Position numbers and translations under genes: made by a program
Assembly: GCA_965653225.1 (NCBI GenBank)
Contig: CBFGZI010000058.1
Coordinates: 1-21,517, forward strand
Length of the DNA stretch: 21,517 bases
From: JALZDI01 sp965653225
Lineage (GTDB): Bacteria > Actinomycetota > Actinomycetes > Propionibacteriales > Nocardioidaceae
Direction of reading: 5' to 3'
Notes under the pieces: model-generated
Seen by the model: only the letters and a program-made list of their open reading frames with translations
Database searches by the model: none
What the model was told of the DNA's origin: nothing
Shown: piece by piece, positions 6,334 through 14,436 of the stretch
How the letters are laid out: each line of letters begins with the position of its first letter
How positions within the stretch are numbered: the stretch's first letter is position 1

Positions 6334-7908
6334 TCAGCCGACGAGGTCGTCGGTGTTGATCAGCAGCCCCCCGCCGGACGGGTCCTTCACCAGCCCGAAC
6401 TGGTGGTGCTCAGTCGACGTGCTCCCGTCGTTGGACACGAACACCACGGTGCCGTCGACCGTGTGCGACGACGGGTCGGCCTGCAGCCCGTGTACGTCCA
6501 CCGATTCGATGGAGTCCCAGAAGTCGTCGTAGCTGGCGAAGCCCTGTCTGCGCAGGCTCGGGCCGAGGAGGTTCCAGCCGGTCCGGGTGTCCGAGGGCAT
6601 GACCGCGTAGTAGTCGTCGACGGACTGCTCCATCGCCGACGGGGTGAACGCCGAGCCGCGGTTCCGCGACCGGTCCGGTCGCGGGCTCTTCTCGGTGTGC
6701 GTGGGCTTCTCGCCGCCGGCGTTGCCCGAGGTGCTCGGCGCGTGCGTCGGCTCCGGCGACGGCGACGGCGACTCACGTGTCCGGTGGGCCGCGGGCGACT
6801 GCGTCGGCTTGGCGGCCTGGTCGGCTGCCTGCTGCTCGCCGTCGCCGCCGGCCAGCCACAGCAGGCCCGCGACCGCCGCCAGCACGGCCAGGGCGAGCAG
6901 AGCCACGATGGGGGCACGACGGCGACGGTTGGGCTGACCGGCACTGCGGTAGGGCCCCGGCGGCAGCAGCGGCGGGCTGTCGGGCGTGGGCGAGTCGGTC
7001 GGTGCGGAGTCGCCTTCGGGCTCGTTCTCGGCCGGCGGGAAGTCGGAGATGACCCGGGTGTCGTCGTGCCACGGACGCCGCGCGCCGAGCAGCTCGGCGG
7101 CCTCGGCCATCGACGGACGCATGCTGGGGTCGCGTTCGAGCAGCTGCGCGAGCACCGGCATCAGCGACCCGGCCCGGGTGGGCGGCGGAACCGGCTGGTG
7201 GGCGATCCGGCCGAGCACCACCAGCGCCCCGCCTTCGGTGCCGTACGGCGGGGCGCCCTCGACCGCGAAGTACAGGGTGGCGCCGAGTGACCACACGTCG
7301 GCCTTCTCGGTCGGGGCCGAGCCGGAGGCCACCTCGGGCGCGAAGTAGGCCGGTGTCCCCCACATCGCCCCGGTGGCGGTGAGGGTGACGTCGTCGAGGC
7401 CACGGGCGATGCCGAAGTCGGTGATCTTGGCTGACCCGTCCTCGGCGATCAGCACGTTGGCGGGCTTGACGTCGCGGTGCACGATGCCGGCGCGGTGCGC
7501 GTCGACCAGGGCGGAGGCGACCTGGGCGCCGATCTCCGCCGCGCGCTGCGGGTCGAGCGGGCCGCGCTCGCGGACGTGCTCGGACAGGTTGCGCGAAGGG
7601 ACGTACTCCATCACCAGCCACGGCTGGTGCTCGTGCGTGACCACGTCGTAGATCGCCACCGCGTGGGCGTGGTTGACGCGGGCGATCAGCCGCGCCTCCC
7701 GCATCGCCCGCTGCTCCCCCAGGCTGTGGCTCCCGGTGCCGTCGGTTCCGCCAGCGCCGTCGGTGCCGAGCGAGGCGCGCACCGACTTCACCGCGACCTG
7801 CCGGTCCAGGGAGGTGTCGCGGGCGAGCCAGACCGACCCCATGCCACCCATGCCGAGCTGGTGCTGCACGCGGTAGCGTCCCGCGATGGTCGTGCCGGGC
7901 CCAGTCAT
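6334..7908 (-). CDS. Transmembrane Ser/Thr protein kinase (PknB-like, no PASTA domains)
   Basis: The 524-aa protein is a Hanks-type eukaryotic-like kinase. The N-terminal kinase domain (about 10-280) has the glycine loop LGMGGMGSVWLA (18-29), the lysine in QVAVKSV (K41), HRDVKPANVL (144-153, catalytic D146), DFG (164-166), the activation loop with several Thr, and APE (190-192). A Gly/Thr-rich insert follows the lysine strand (46-64). A proline-rich juxtamembrane part leads to one membrane span (about 333-354), a Thr/Pro/Ser-rich outer linker and a last domain of about 105 residues. That domain has YYAVMPSDTRTGWNLLGPS, FWDSIESVDVHGL and LVKDPSGGGLLI, resembling the NTF2-like sensor domains of other actinobacterial kinases. 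The start is ATG at 7908 with AAGGA 6 nt upstream. A transpeptidase-like gene follows on the same strand. The substrate is unknown. Confidence 0.93.
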   Translation of the reverse strand: MTGPGTTIAGRYRVQHQLGMGGMGSVWLARDTSLDRQVAVKSVRASLGTDGAGGTDGTGSHSLGEQRAMREARLIARVNHAHAVAIYDVVTHEHQPWLVMEYVPSRNLSEHVRERGPLDPQRAAEIGAQVASALVDAHRAGIVHRDVKPANVLIAEDGSAKITDFGIARGLDDVTLTATGAMWGTPAYFAPEVASGSAPTEKADVWSLGATLYFAVEGAPPYGTEGGALVVLGRIAHQPVPPPTRAGSLMPVLAQLLERDPSMRPSMAEAAELLGARRPWHDDTRVISDFPPAENEPEGDSAPTDSPTPDSPPLLPPGPYRSAGQPNRRRRAPIVALLALAVLAAVAGLLWLAGGDGEQQAADQAAKPTQSPAAHRTRESPSPSPEPTHAPSTSGNAGGEKPTHTEKSPRPDRSRNRGSAFTPSAMEQSVDDYYAVMPSDTRTGWNLLGPSLRRQGFASYDDFWDSIESVDVHGLQADPSSHTVDGTVVFVSNDGSTSTEHHQFGLVKDPSGGGLLINTDDLVG

Positions 7909-7981
7909 CCTCTTCCTTCTCGGTTGGCTCCCGGAACGGGTGTACCCGGGCTATCGACCCACAATCGGGCCGGTGTGACGT

Positions 7982-8419
7982 TCACGACACGAGGGGCTGC
8001 ACCGCCTCGCGGATCTGGTCGGGCACCGGGGTGACCTCCCGGGTGGTCTGGTCGACGTACACGTGCACGAACCGGCCCTCCGCGGCCGCCTGCGGCGACT
8101 CGCCCTGGAACAGCCCCAGCCGGTAGACGATGCTGCTGCTGCCCAGCCGGGCCACGGACAGGCCGACCTCGACCGGCTCGGGGAAGCCGAGCGCGCGACG
8201 GTAGACGCAGCCGGTCTCGGCCACCAGCCCCACCGCCGGCAGCCGGCGGATGTCTGTGCCGGTCGCCTCGATGAGGTAGCCGTTCACCGCGGTGTCGAAG
8301 TACGCGTAGTAGGCGGCGTTGTTGACGTGGCCGTAGACGTCCTCGTCGTCCCAGCGGGTGGTGATCGGGCGGAACACCGCGAAGTCGGCGCGCGTCAGCG
8401 GCTCACCGCGGTCGGTCAT
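7982..8419 (-). CDS. Acyl-CoA thioesterase, 4HBT (YbgC/FadM-like) hotdog fold
   Basis: This 145-aa hotdog-fold protein likely hydrolyses an acyl-CoA or acyl-ACP thioester in the cytoplasm. The family motif is clear at residues 22-43: RWDDEDVYGHVNNAAYYAYFD, where the Asp of the D-x-x-GH(V/M)NN motif is the catalytic residue. The rest (TGCVYRRALGFPEPVEVGLSV, SSSIVYRLGLF, GRFVHVYVD) gives the expected central strands. The start is ATG at 8419 with AGAGGA upstream. It lies 49 nt after smc and 73 nt before the kinase gene, all on the minus strand, so it may be read from the smc transcript. Chain length and substrate cannot be predicted. Confidence 0.9.
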   Translation of the reverse strand: MTDRGEPLTRADFAVFRPITTRWDDEDVYGHVNNAAYYAYFDTAVNGYLIEATGTDIRRLPAVGLVAETGCVYRRALGFPEPVEVGLSVARLGSSSIVYRLGLFQGESPQAAAEGRFVHVYVDQTTREVTPVPDQIREAVQPLVS

Positions 8420-8468
8420 GAGCGTCCTCTGAGTCGGCGGAGTCGTGCGTGCGGGCAGTCTGGCAGGC

Positions 8469-11400
8469 TCACGCCGGCTGTGCGTCGCGCAGCCGCTGGC
8501 TGATCACGGTGGTGACCCCGTCGCCGCGCATCGACACGCCGTAGAGGGCGTCGGCGACCTCCATCGTGCGCTTCTGGTGGGTGATCACGACCAGCTGGCT
8601 GGTTTCGCGCAGCTCCTCGTAGATCTCCAGCAGGCGGCCGAGGTTGGTGTCGTCGAGCGCGGCCTCGACCTCGTCGAGGATGTAGAAGGGGCTCGGACGG
8701 GCCTTGAACAGCGCCACCAGGAACGCCACCGCGACCAGCGACCGCTCGCCGCCGGACAGCAGCGACAGCCGCTTGATCTTCTTGCCCGGGGGCCGCGCCT
8801 CGACCTCGATGCCGGTGGCCAGCATGTCGTCGGGCTCGGTGAGCACCAGCCGGCCCTCGCCGCCGGGGAACAGCCGCGCGAACACCGTGGCGAACTCGCG
8901 CTCGACGTCGGCGTAGGCCTGCGTGAAGACCTGCTCGACCCGCTGGTCGACCTCACGCACGATGTCGAGCAGGTCGCGGCGGGTGCGCTTGAGGTCCTCG
9001 AGCTGCTCGGTCAGGAACTTGTGCCGCTCCTCCAGCGCCGAGAACTCCTCCAGCGCCAGCGGGTTGACCTTGCCCAGCATCGCCAGCTGCCGCTCGGCCG
9101 AGCGCAGCCGCTTCTCCTGCTCGGCCCGCACGAACGGCACCTCCTCCGGCTCCGGCTGGGGCTCCGGCTCGCCTTCCTCGGCCTGGTCGTCGCTCGGGGC
9201 CGCCGGAGGCGGCGGGATGGGGACCTCGGGGCCGTAGTCGGCGACCAGCGCCTGCGGGTCGAGGCCGAGCTCGTCGAGCGCGCGCTGCTCGAGCTGCTCG
9301 ATGCGCAGCCGCTGCTCGGTGCGCGCCATCTCGTCGCGGTGCACGGTGTCGGTGAGGCTGGCCAGCTCGGCTTCGAGGTGGCGTACGGCCGCACGCGAGG
9401 ACGACAGCCGCTGCTCGAGCTCGCTGCGGTCACGCTGGGCCCGGTCGCGCTCGGCGGCCGCCTCGGTCAGCGACTCCTCCAGCCGCGCCAGGATGCGCCC
9501 AGCCGCCGCGGCGACCGCCCGGGCCACCGCCGACGCCCGCTCGCGGCGCTCCCTGCGGGCGACGGCACGCGCCCGGGCCTCGCGCTCGCGGCGGGCGGAG
9601 ACACGCAGCGAGTCGGCCCGGCCGTGCAGCGCGCGGGCCCGCTCCTCGGCGGTACGCAGCGCGAGCCGCGCCTCCATCTCCGACTGCCGCGACTCCTTCG
9701 CCACGGCGGCCAGACGCTCGAGCTCGTCGGTGTCGGGCTCCTCGTCCGGTGCGTCCTGCGCGGCCTCGAGCCGCTGCTCCATGTCGGCCAGGCCCGCCAG
9801 GTGGCGGTCGCGGGCCGCGGTGGCCTCCTCGATCGCGCGACCGACCCGGTCGGCCTCGGCGCGCGCCGAGCGTGCCTGCGAGCCGAGCTGGCCCAGCTCC
9901 TCAGCGACCGCGGCCAGCGCGGCGTCGGACTCGTGCAGGCGGGCCAGGGCCACGTCGACCCGGCGCTGGGCCTCGCCGGTCTCCTCCTCCAGCCGGGCGA
10001 TGTCGAACCGCAGCCGCTCGCACCCGTGTGCGGCCTCGCCCAGCCGCTCGGTGGCCTCCTCCACCGCGGCCTGCACCTCGATCAGCGACGGCGCCGACGA
10101 CGAGCCACCCGCGGCGTAGTGCAGGCCGAGCACGTCGCCGTCGCGGGTCACCGCGGTGACGTCGGGCAGCCGCGCCGACAGCCGCCGGGCGGTGTCGAGG
10201 TCGTCGACGACCGCGACCTTGCGCAGGACCCGGTGCAGCGCCGGCCGCAGCCCCGCGGGCGCCTCGACCACGCGTACGGCGTAGGTCGCCTCGGCGGGAA
10301 GCTCGGGCCAGGCGTCGACGTCCTCGGCGGCCGTGCCGCCGGCCCCGTCAGCCCAGTGATCGGCGTGGTCGCCGGGCTCGGAGTGGTCACCGCCGAGCAG
10401 CAGCCCGGCGCGCCCGAGGTCCTCGGCCTTGAGGTGCCCGATGGCCTCGACCGCGGCGCCGACGTGGGTGACGGCCACCGCGTCGGCGGCGGAGCCGAGC
10501 GCTCCGGCGACGGCGGCCTCGTAGCCGGCGCGCACCGTGAGCAGCGCGGCGACCGAGCCGAGCAGCCCCGACACCTCGTCACCGGCGGCCAGGAGCGCCC
10601 CGGCGCCGTCCTTGCGGGTCAGGCCCAGCTCGAGGGCGTCCTTGCGGGCGGCCAGCGCCGCCCGCTCGCGCTCGGCCTCCTGGAACTCCTCCCGCATCTT
10701 GCCCAGCCGGTCGGTGAGGTCCTCCAGCTGCGCGTGCGCGGCGTCGTGCTCCTCGTCGAGACCGCGCTCGCCGGCGTCGAGGCTGGCGACGCGGGTCTCC
10801 AGCGCGGTGAACTCATGCTGCGCGCGGTCGGCCCGGGTGACCGCCTCCTCGTGCGCGGTGGCCAGCCGGCCGAGCTCCTCCTCGGCGGCGCCGGCCCGGC
10901 TCTTCAGCGCGTTGACCTGCCCGGTCAGCCGGGCCAGGCCCTCCCGCCGGTCACCGGCGGCACGGACCAGGCCGGCGACGCGGCGATCCTCCTCGCTGTG
11001 CGCCGCCTCGGCGCGCTGACGCGCCTCGACCGCCTGGTCGAGGGTCGTGCGGTGCCGGTCGACCTCGGCGTTGATCTCGTCCTCCTGCCGGGCGACCCGC
11101 TCGGCCTCGGCCTCCAGCTCGTCGGGGTCGCGGCCCTGCCGGTCATCCTCGTCGGGCTCGTCGGCGAGGTTGCGGACGCGCTCGGCGGCCAGGCCCTGGG
11201 TGCCGCGGATGCGCTCGCGCAGCCCGGACAGGTCGTACCAGGTCTCCTGCGCGGCCGACAGCCGCGGCGCGGCCTCGCGCAGCTGCTCCTCCAGCTCGGC
11301 CTCGTCCTGGCGGCCCTGGGCGAGGTCGGCCTCGACGCTCGCCCGACGCTCACGCAGGGCGGACTCGTCGGCCAGCTCCTGCTCGAGGGAGGAGCGGGCG

Positions 11401-12107
11401 GTCACCAGGTCGTCGGCCAGCAGCCGCGCCCGGGCGTCGCGGACGTCGGCCTGCACCACGGCCGCCTTGCGGGCCACCTCCGCCTGCCTGCCCAGCGGCT
11501 TGAGCTGGCGCCGGATCTCGCTGAGCAGGTCGGTGAGCCGGTGCAGGTTGCCCTCGGTCGCGTCGAGCTTGCGCAGCGCCTTCTCCTTGCGCTTGCGGTG
11601 CTTGAGCACGCCCGCGGCCTCCTCGACGAACCCGCGGCGGTCCTCCGGGGACGCGTGCAGGATCCCGTCGAGCTGGCCCTGGCCGACCACGACGTGCATC
11701 TCGCGGCCGATGCCGGAGTCGCTGAGCAGCTCCTGGACGTCGAGCAGCCGGCAGTGCTGGCCGTTGATGGCGTACTCGGAGCCGCCGTTGCGGAACATCG
11801 TGCGCGAGATCGTGACCTCGGTGTAGTCGATCGGCAGCGCACCGTCGGTGTTGTCGATCGTGAGCAGCACCTCGGCCCGGCCCAGCGGCGCGCGGCCGGA
11901 GGTGCCGGCGAAGATGACGTCCTCCATCTTGCCGCCGCGCAGCGACTTGACGCCCTGCTCACCCATCACCCAGGCCAGGGCGTCGACGACGTTGGACTTG
12001 CCGGACCCGTTGGGACCCACGATGCAGGTGATGCCGGGCTCGAGCGCCAGGGTGGTCGACGAGGCGAACGACTTGAACCCGCGGAGCGTCAGGCTCTTGA
12101 GGTACAC
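8469..12107 (-). CDS. smc: Chromosome segregation ATPase SMC
   Basis: SMC is the core of the condensin-like SMC-ScpAB complex that folds and segregates the chromosome. The 1212-aa protein starts MYLKSLTLRGFKSFA and has Walker A GPNGSGKSN at 31-39. Coiled coil (about 170-495) leads to the hinge (about 496-669, with KAEDLGRAGLLLGG and TRDGDVLG) and the returning coil. A Pro/Glu-rich low-complexity insert lies near residue 975, before LAMLGKVNPLALEEF. The ATPase signature LLSGGERSL is near 1117 and Walker B YILDEVEAALDD follows. The start is GTG at 12107 with GAGGAG about 9 nt upstream. In many actinobacteria ftsY lies next to or near smc; here about 7 kb of other genes separates them, and the acylphosphatase gene often found upstream is absent. 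Confidence 0.98.
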   Translation of the reverse strand: MYLKSLTLRGFKSFASSTTLALEPGITCIVGPNGSGKSNVVDALAWVMGEQGVKSLRGGKMEDVIFAGTSGRAPLGRAEVLLTIDNTDGALPIDYTEVTISRTMFRNGGSEYAINGQHCRLLDVQELLSDSGIGREMHVVVGQGQLDGILHASPEDRRGFVEEAAGVLKHRKRKEKALRKLDATEGNLHRLTDLLSEIRRQLKPLGRQAEVARKAAVVQADVRDARARLLADDLVTARSSLEQELADESALRERRASVEADLAQGRQDEAELEEQLREAAPRLSAAQETWYDLSGLRERIRGTQGLAAERVRNLADEPDEDDRQGRDPDELEAEAERVARQEDEINAEVDRHRTTLDQAVEARQRAEAAHSEEDRRVAGLVRAAGDRREGLARLTGQVNALKSRAGAAEEELGRLATAHEEAVTRADRAQHEFTALETRVASLDAGERGLDEEHDAAHAQLEDLTDRLGKMREEFQEAERERAALAARKDALELGLTRKDGAGALLAAGDEVSGLLGSVAALLTVRAGYEAAVAGALGSAADAVAVTHVGAAVEAIGHLKAEDLGRAGLLLGGDHSEPGDHADHWADGAGGTAAEDVDAWPELPAEATYAVRVVEAPAGLRPALHRVLRKVAVVDDLDTARRLSARLPDVTAVTRDGDVLGLHYAAGGSSSAPSLIEVQAAVEEATERLGEAAHGCERLRFDIARLEEETGEAQRRVDVALARLHESDAALAAVAEELGQLGSQARSARAEADRVGRAIEEATAARDRHLAGLADMEQRLEAAQDAPDEEPDTDELERLAAVAKESRQSEMEARLALRTAEERARALHGRADSLRVSARREREARARAVARRERRERASAVARAVAAAAGRILARLEESLTEAAAERDRAQRDRSELEQRLSSSRAAVRHLEAELASLTDTVHRDEMARTEQRLRIEQLEQRALDELGLDPQALVADYGPEVPIPPPPAAPSDDQAEEGEPEPQPEPEEVPFVRAEQEKRLRSAERQLAMLGKVNPLALEEFSALEERHKFLTEQLEDLKRTRRDLLDIVREVDQRVEQVFTQAYADVEREFATVFARLFPGGEGRLVLTEPDDMLATGIEVEARPPGKKIKRLSLLSGGERSLVAVAFLVALFKARPSPFYILDEVEAALDDTNLGRLLEIYEELRETSQLVVITHQKRTMEVADALYGVSMRGDGVTTVISQRLRDAQPA

Positions 12108-12259
12108 GTGCGCGGCTCCTCGGTGCTGGTCCCTGCGAGGGAGTGGCGGTGGGGAAGGCCAGCCTGAACACTACCGGCCGGGCCGGACGCTCCCGCGTAG
12201 CCTCGCCGCTTATCCGGCCGGCCCTGAGCTCTGCCCCGAACTCCGCCGAACCCGGATGA

Positions 12260-12318
12260 ATGCGGAGGAAGGCGAAAGCCCCTGATCAACCTCGAGGAAC
12301 GGCGGATATGCGGAGGAA
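12260..12318. repeat. Pair of 11-bp direct repeats upstream of smc
   Basis: ATGCGGAGGAA occurs at 12260-12270 and again at 12308-12318, 48 nt apart (minus-strand reading TTCCTCCGCAT). Both lie in the untranslated region before smc. They could be paired regulator half-sites or a small duplication. Confidence 0.4.
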
Positions 12319-12341
12319 CGCCAAATGCGCCCGGCGAGGGA

Positions 12342-12365
12342 AACGGGACGCCGAGGCGTCCCGTT
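12342..12365 (-). terminator. Terminator after the 67-aa gene
   Basis: AACGGGACGC and GCGTCCCGTT form a perfect 10-bp stem closed by a CGAG/CTCG tetraloop, 45 nt beyond the gene stop. On the minus strand the stem is followed by a short T stretch (GTTTCCC). It likely separates this gene from smc. Confidence 0.75.
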
Positions 12366-12410
12366 CGGTGTGGCTCTCCCGCTCGTTAGCGGGCTCCGTG
12401 GTGAGCCGGG

Positions 12411-12614
12411 TCAGGTGAGGGCGGGTTCCCGGTCGTGCTCCGGGTCGAGCGCCATCAGCTGACCGTCGTGAAGAGCGGCTGCGAGCGAGTCGTTCTCGTC
12501 CTTGAGGCGCACTACCTGCGCTTCCAGGTCTCGTACGCGCATGCGCAGGCGCCGCGCTTCCTCGAGGAGGCGGGGGTCTGTCCCGCCGACGTACCCGAGG
12601 AGTGCCTTGGCCAT
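12411..12614 (-). CDS. Conserved small coiled-coil protein of actinobacteria, function unknown
   Basis: The 67-aa product starts MAKALLGYVGGTDPRLL and continues into a charged heptad region (about 17-48, RLRMRVRDLEAQVVRLKDEN), then an acidic and proline-containing tail. I recognise this N-terminus from small conserved proteins in Streptomyces and related actinobacteria, but know no function for them. The leucine spacing predicts a short coiled coil that may dimerise. The start is ATG at 12614 with GGAGG 7 nt upstream, a strong ribosome site. It has its own likely promoter (12700-12729) and terminator (12342-12365), so it looks like a single-gene unit between mutM and smc. Confidence 0.85.
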   Translation of the reverse strand: MAKALLGYVGGTDPRLLEEARRLRMRVRDLEAQVVRLKDENDSLAAALHDGQLMALDPEHDREPALT

Positions 12615-12699
12615 AGATATCCTCCGCGGTGGATGCCGGGTTGTGCACAGTTCCCCAGCCCAGGGATCGGGGCGCTTGGGGTTGAGGGGCTTGCAACTC

Positions 12700-12729
12700 A
12701 GAGTGGCATCGAGGTGCCCCTCGGGTCAA
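12700..12729 (-). promoter_or_regulatory. Likely promoter of the 67-aa gene
   Basis: On the minus strand TTGACC (12729-12724) and CACTCT (12705-12700) are 18 nt apart, close to a sigma-70 type (HrdB/SigA) promoter. The leader would be about 80 nt and contains the palindrome TGTGCACA. The spacer between the two hexamers holds CGAGG-GGCA-CCTCG, a 5-bp inverted repeat that could bind a regulator. Confidence 0.45.
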
Positions 12730-12830
12730 GGTGAGCCTGGGGCCTACCGCGCGGTGCCGATGGCGCAACGTCCCTGCTCAGCGGCCCTGTGCCGGCTTTG
12801 GTGTCACCACCGCCGGCGCCACCAGGGGCG

Positions 12831-13682
12831 TCACCAGCGGGCACGGCGAGGACGTGGCTGACAGCGCGGGCAGGTGTACGACGAGCGGTTCATGAACGGG
12901 TCGCGCCGGATCGGCGTCCCGCACCGGCGGCACGGCTCGTCGCGCCGGCCGTACACGTCCAGCGAGCGGTCGAAGTAGCCGCTCTGCCCGTTGACGTCGA
13001 CGTAGAGCGAGTCGAACGAGGTGCCGCCCTCCCCCAGCGCGTCGCGCAGCACGCCGCGGACGCCGGTGAGCAGCCGGTCGACCTCGGGGCGGCGCAGCGT
13101 CTCCGTCGGCCGCGCGTAGTGCAGCCGGGCCCGCCACAGGCCCTCGTCGGCGTAGATGTTGCCGATCCCCGAGACCAGCCGCTGGTCGAGCAGTGCCCGT
13201 TTGGTTCCGGTATGCCGGCGGTGCAGGGCCCGGGCGAACGCGTCGTCGTCGAAGGCGTCGTCGAGCGGGTCGGGCCCGATGTGGGCGATCTCGGCCGGCA
13301 GCAGCGCGCCGTGCAGGGAGACCAGCAGACCGCCGAAGGTGCGCTGGTCGCAGAACCGCAGCTCGTTGCCGTCGCTGAGCCGGATGCGGACCCGCAGGTG
13401 CCGGTCGGGCAGGGCTTCGGCGGGCTGCACCAGCAGCTGCCCGCTCATGCCCAGGTGCCCGACCAGCGCGTCCTCGTCGTCGAGCGGCAGCCACAGGTAC
13501 TTGCCGCGGCGCCGGGAGGCGGTGAACGTCCGTCCGGTGAGGGCGGCGGCGAAGTCGACGGGCCCGGCGACGTGGCGGCGCACGGAGCGCGGCTCGTAGA
13601 CCTCCACCGACTCCACCCGCCGGCCGACCACGAAGGCGTCCAGGCCGCGGCGGACCACCTCCACCTCGGGGAGCTCGGGCAC
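12831..13682 (-). CDS. mutM: Formamidopyrimidine-DNA glycosylase (Fpg)
   Basis: Fpg removes 8-oxoguanine and formamidopyrimidines in base-excision repair and then cuts the abasic site. The 283-aa protein begins MPELPEVEVVRRG, with the catalytic Pro2 and Glu3. It has the lysine in RRRGKYLWLPL (K61), GHLGMSGQLLV, DQRTFGG and the helix-two-turn-helix region GIGNIYADEGLW. The C-terminal zinc finger is CRRC-x16-CPRC, with the conserved Arg in MNRSSYT. The start is GTG at 13682. It lies 30 nt after rnc in the yceD-rpmF-rnc-mutM group. Assignment is secure. Confidence 0.97.
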   Translation of the reverse strand: MPELPEVEVVRRGLDAFVVGRRVESVEVYEPRSVRRHVAGPVDFAAALTGRTFTASRRRGKYLWLPLDDEDALVGHLGMSGQLLVQPAEALPDRHLRVRIRLSDGNELRFCDQRTFGGLLVSLHGALLPAEIAHIGPDPLDDAFDDDAFARALHRRHTGTKRALLDQRLVSGIGNIYADEGLWRARLHYARPTETLRRPEVDRLLTGVRGVLRDALGEGGTSFDSLYVDVNGQSGYFDRSLDVYGRRDEPCRRCGTPIRRDPFMNRSSYTCPRCQPRPRRARW

Positions 13683-13712
13683 GTCGCGTTCCGGTGTTGC
13701 CTGGGCGGGCGG

Positions 13713-14423
13713 TCAGGCGGGGTCGCCGGTGGCGGTCTTGATCGCCGCGTACGCGGTCTCGGCCGCCTGCTGCTCGGCCTCCTTCTTGCTGCGCCCCGAG
13801 CCGTGGCCGTAGACCTGGTCACCGACGCGGACGCGTGCGGTGAACGTCTTCTGGTGGTCGGGCCCGGTCTCGTCGATGAGGTACTCGGGCACGCCCAGCG
13901 AGGCGTCGGCGGCCAGCTCCTGCAGCGACGTCTTCCAGTCCAGGCCCGCGCCCATCTTCGACGCGGCGGCGAGCACCGGGTCGAACAGCCGGTGCACGAC
14001 CTCGGTGGCCACCTCGAAGCCGGCGTCGATGTAGACGGCGCCGATGACCGCCTCGACGGTGTCGGACAGGATCGAGGCCTTGTCACGGCCGCCGGTCGAC
14101 TCCTCGCCGCGACCGAGCCGGACGTAGTCGCCCAGGCCCAGGGTGCGACCGACGTCGGCCAGCGCGCGCGCGTTGACCACCGCGGCGCGCAGCTTGGCCA
14201 GCCGGCCCTCCGAGAGGTCTGGATGGCTGCGGTACAGCGTCTCGGTGACTACAACGCCGAGCACCGAGTCGCCCAGGAACTCCAGCCGCTCGTTGGTGGG
14301 CAGGCCGCCGTTCTCGTACGCGTAGGAGCGGTGCGTCAGGGCACGCTCGAGCAGCTCGGCGTCGATGTCGGTGACCCCGAGGTTGGTGCGCAGGTCGTCG
14401 AGGGGAAGCTCCGCTGCGGTCAC
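13713..14423 (-). CDS. rnc: Ribonuclease III
   Basis: RNase III cuts double-stranded RNA, including rRNA precursors. The 236-aa protein has the signature ERLEFLGDSVLGVVV (45-59) with E48 and D52, and the second catalytic pair D121 and E124 in DTVEAVIGAVYIDAG. A C-terminal double-stranded RNA binding domain (about 163-232) ends in GRSKKEAEQQAAETAY. The start is GTG at 14423, 13 nt after the rpmF stop. Linkage with rpmF and yceD puts ribosomal protein L32, an rRNA-level factor and rRNA processing in one unit, a conserved arrangement. Confidence 0.97.
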   Translation of the reverse strand: MTAAELPLDDLRTNLGVTDIDAELLERALTHRSYAYENGGLPTNERLEFLGDSVLGVVVTETLYRSHPDLSEGRLAKLRAAVVNARALADVGRTLGLGDYVRLGRGEESTGGRDKASILSDTVEAVIGAVYIDAGFEVATEVVHRLFDPVLAAASKMGAGLDWKTSLQELAADASLGVPEYLIDETGPDHQKTFTARVRVGDQVYGHGSGRSKKEAEQQAAETAYAAIKTATGDPA

Positions 14424-14436
14424 TGCCGTGACGTGC

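Larger units (their letters stand above)
12108..12410. other. Intergenic region between the 67-aa gene and smc
   Basis: This 303-nt gap carries the terminator of the upstream gene (12342-12365), two direct copies of ATGCGGAGGAA (12260-12270 and 12308-12318) and several CCGG-rich runs near 12172-12222. On the minus strand TAGTGT about 60 nt before the smc start could be a -10, but I see no matching -35. A 36-codon plus-strand frame from 12309 crosses the terminator hairpin, has no good ribosome site and is not called. Confidence 0.5.

Noticed and set aside
8445..12167. A 1240-codon open frame on the plus strand opposite smc
   Set aside because: It mirrors smc codon for codon in high-GC DNA, is rich in Leu/Gly/Val/Arg runs without domains, and smc on the other strand has all its motifs.
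12172..12222. CCGG-rich inverted repeats near the smc start considered as a terminator
   Set aside because: Several alternative short pairings are possible and none is followed by a T-run or placed after a gene end.
12309..12419. 36-codon Arg-rich plus-strand micro-ORF upstream of smc
   Set aside because: It crosses a terminator hairpin, lacks a good ribosome site and overlaps a direct repeat; nothing supports translation.
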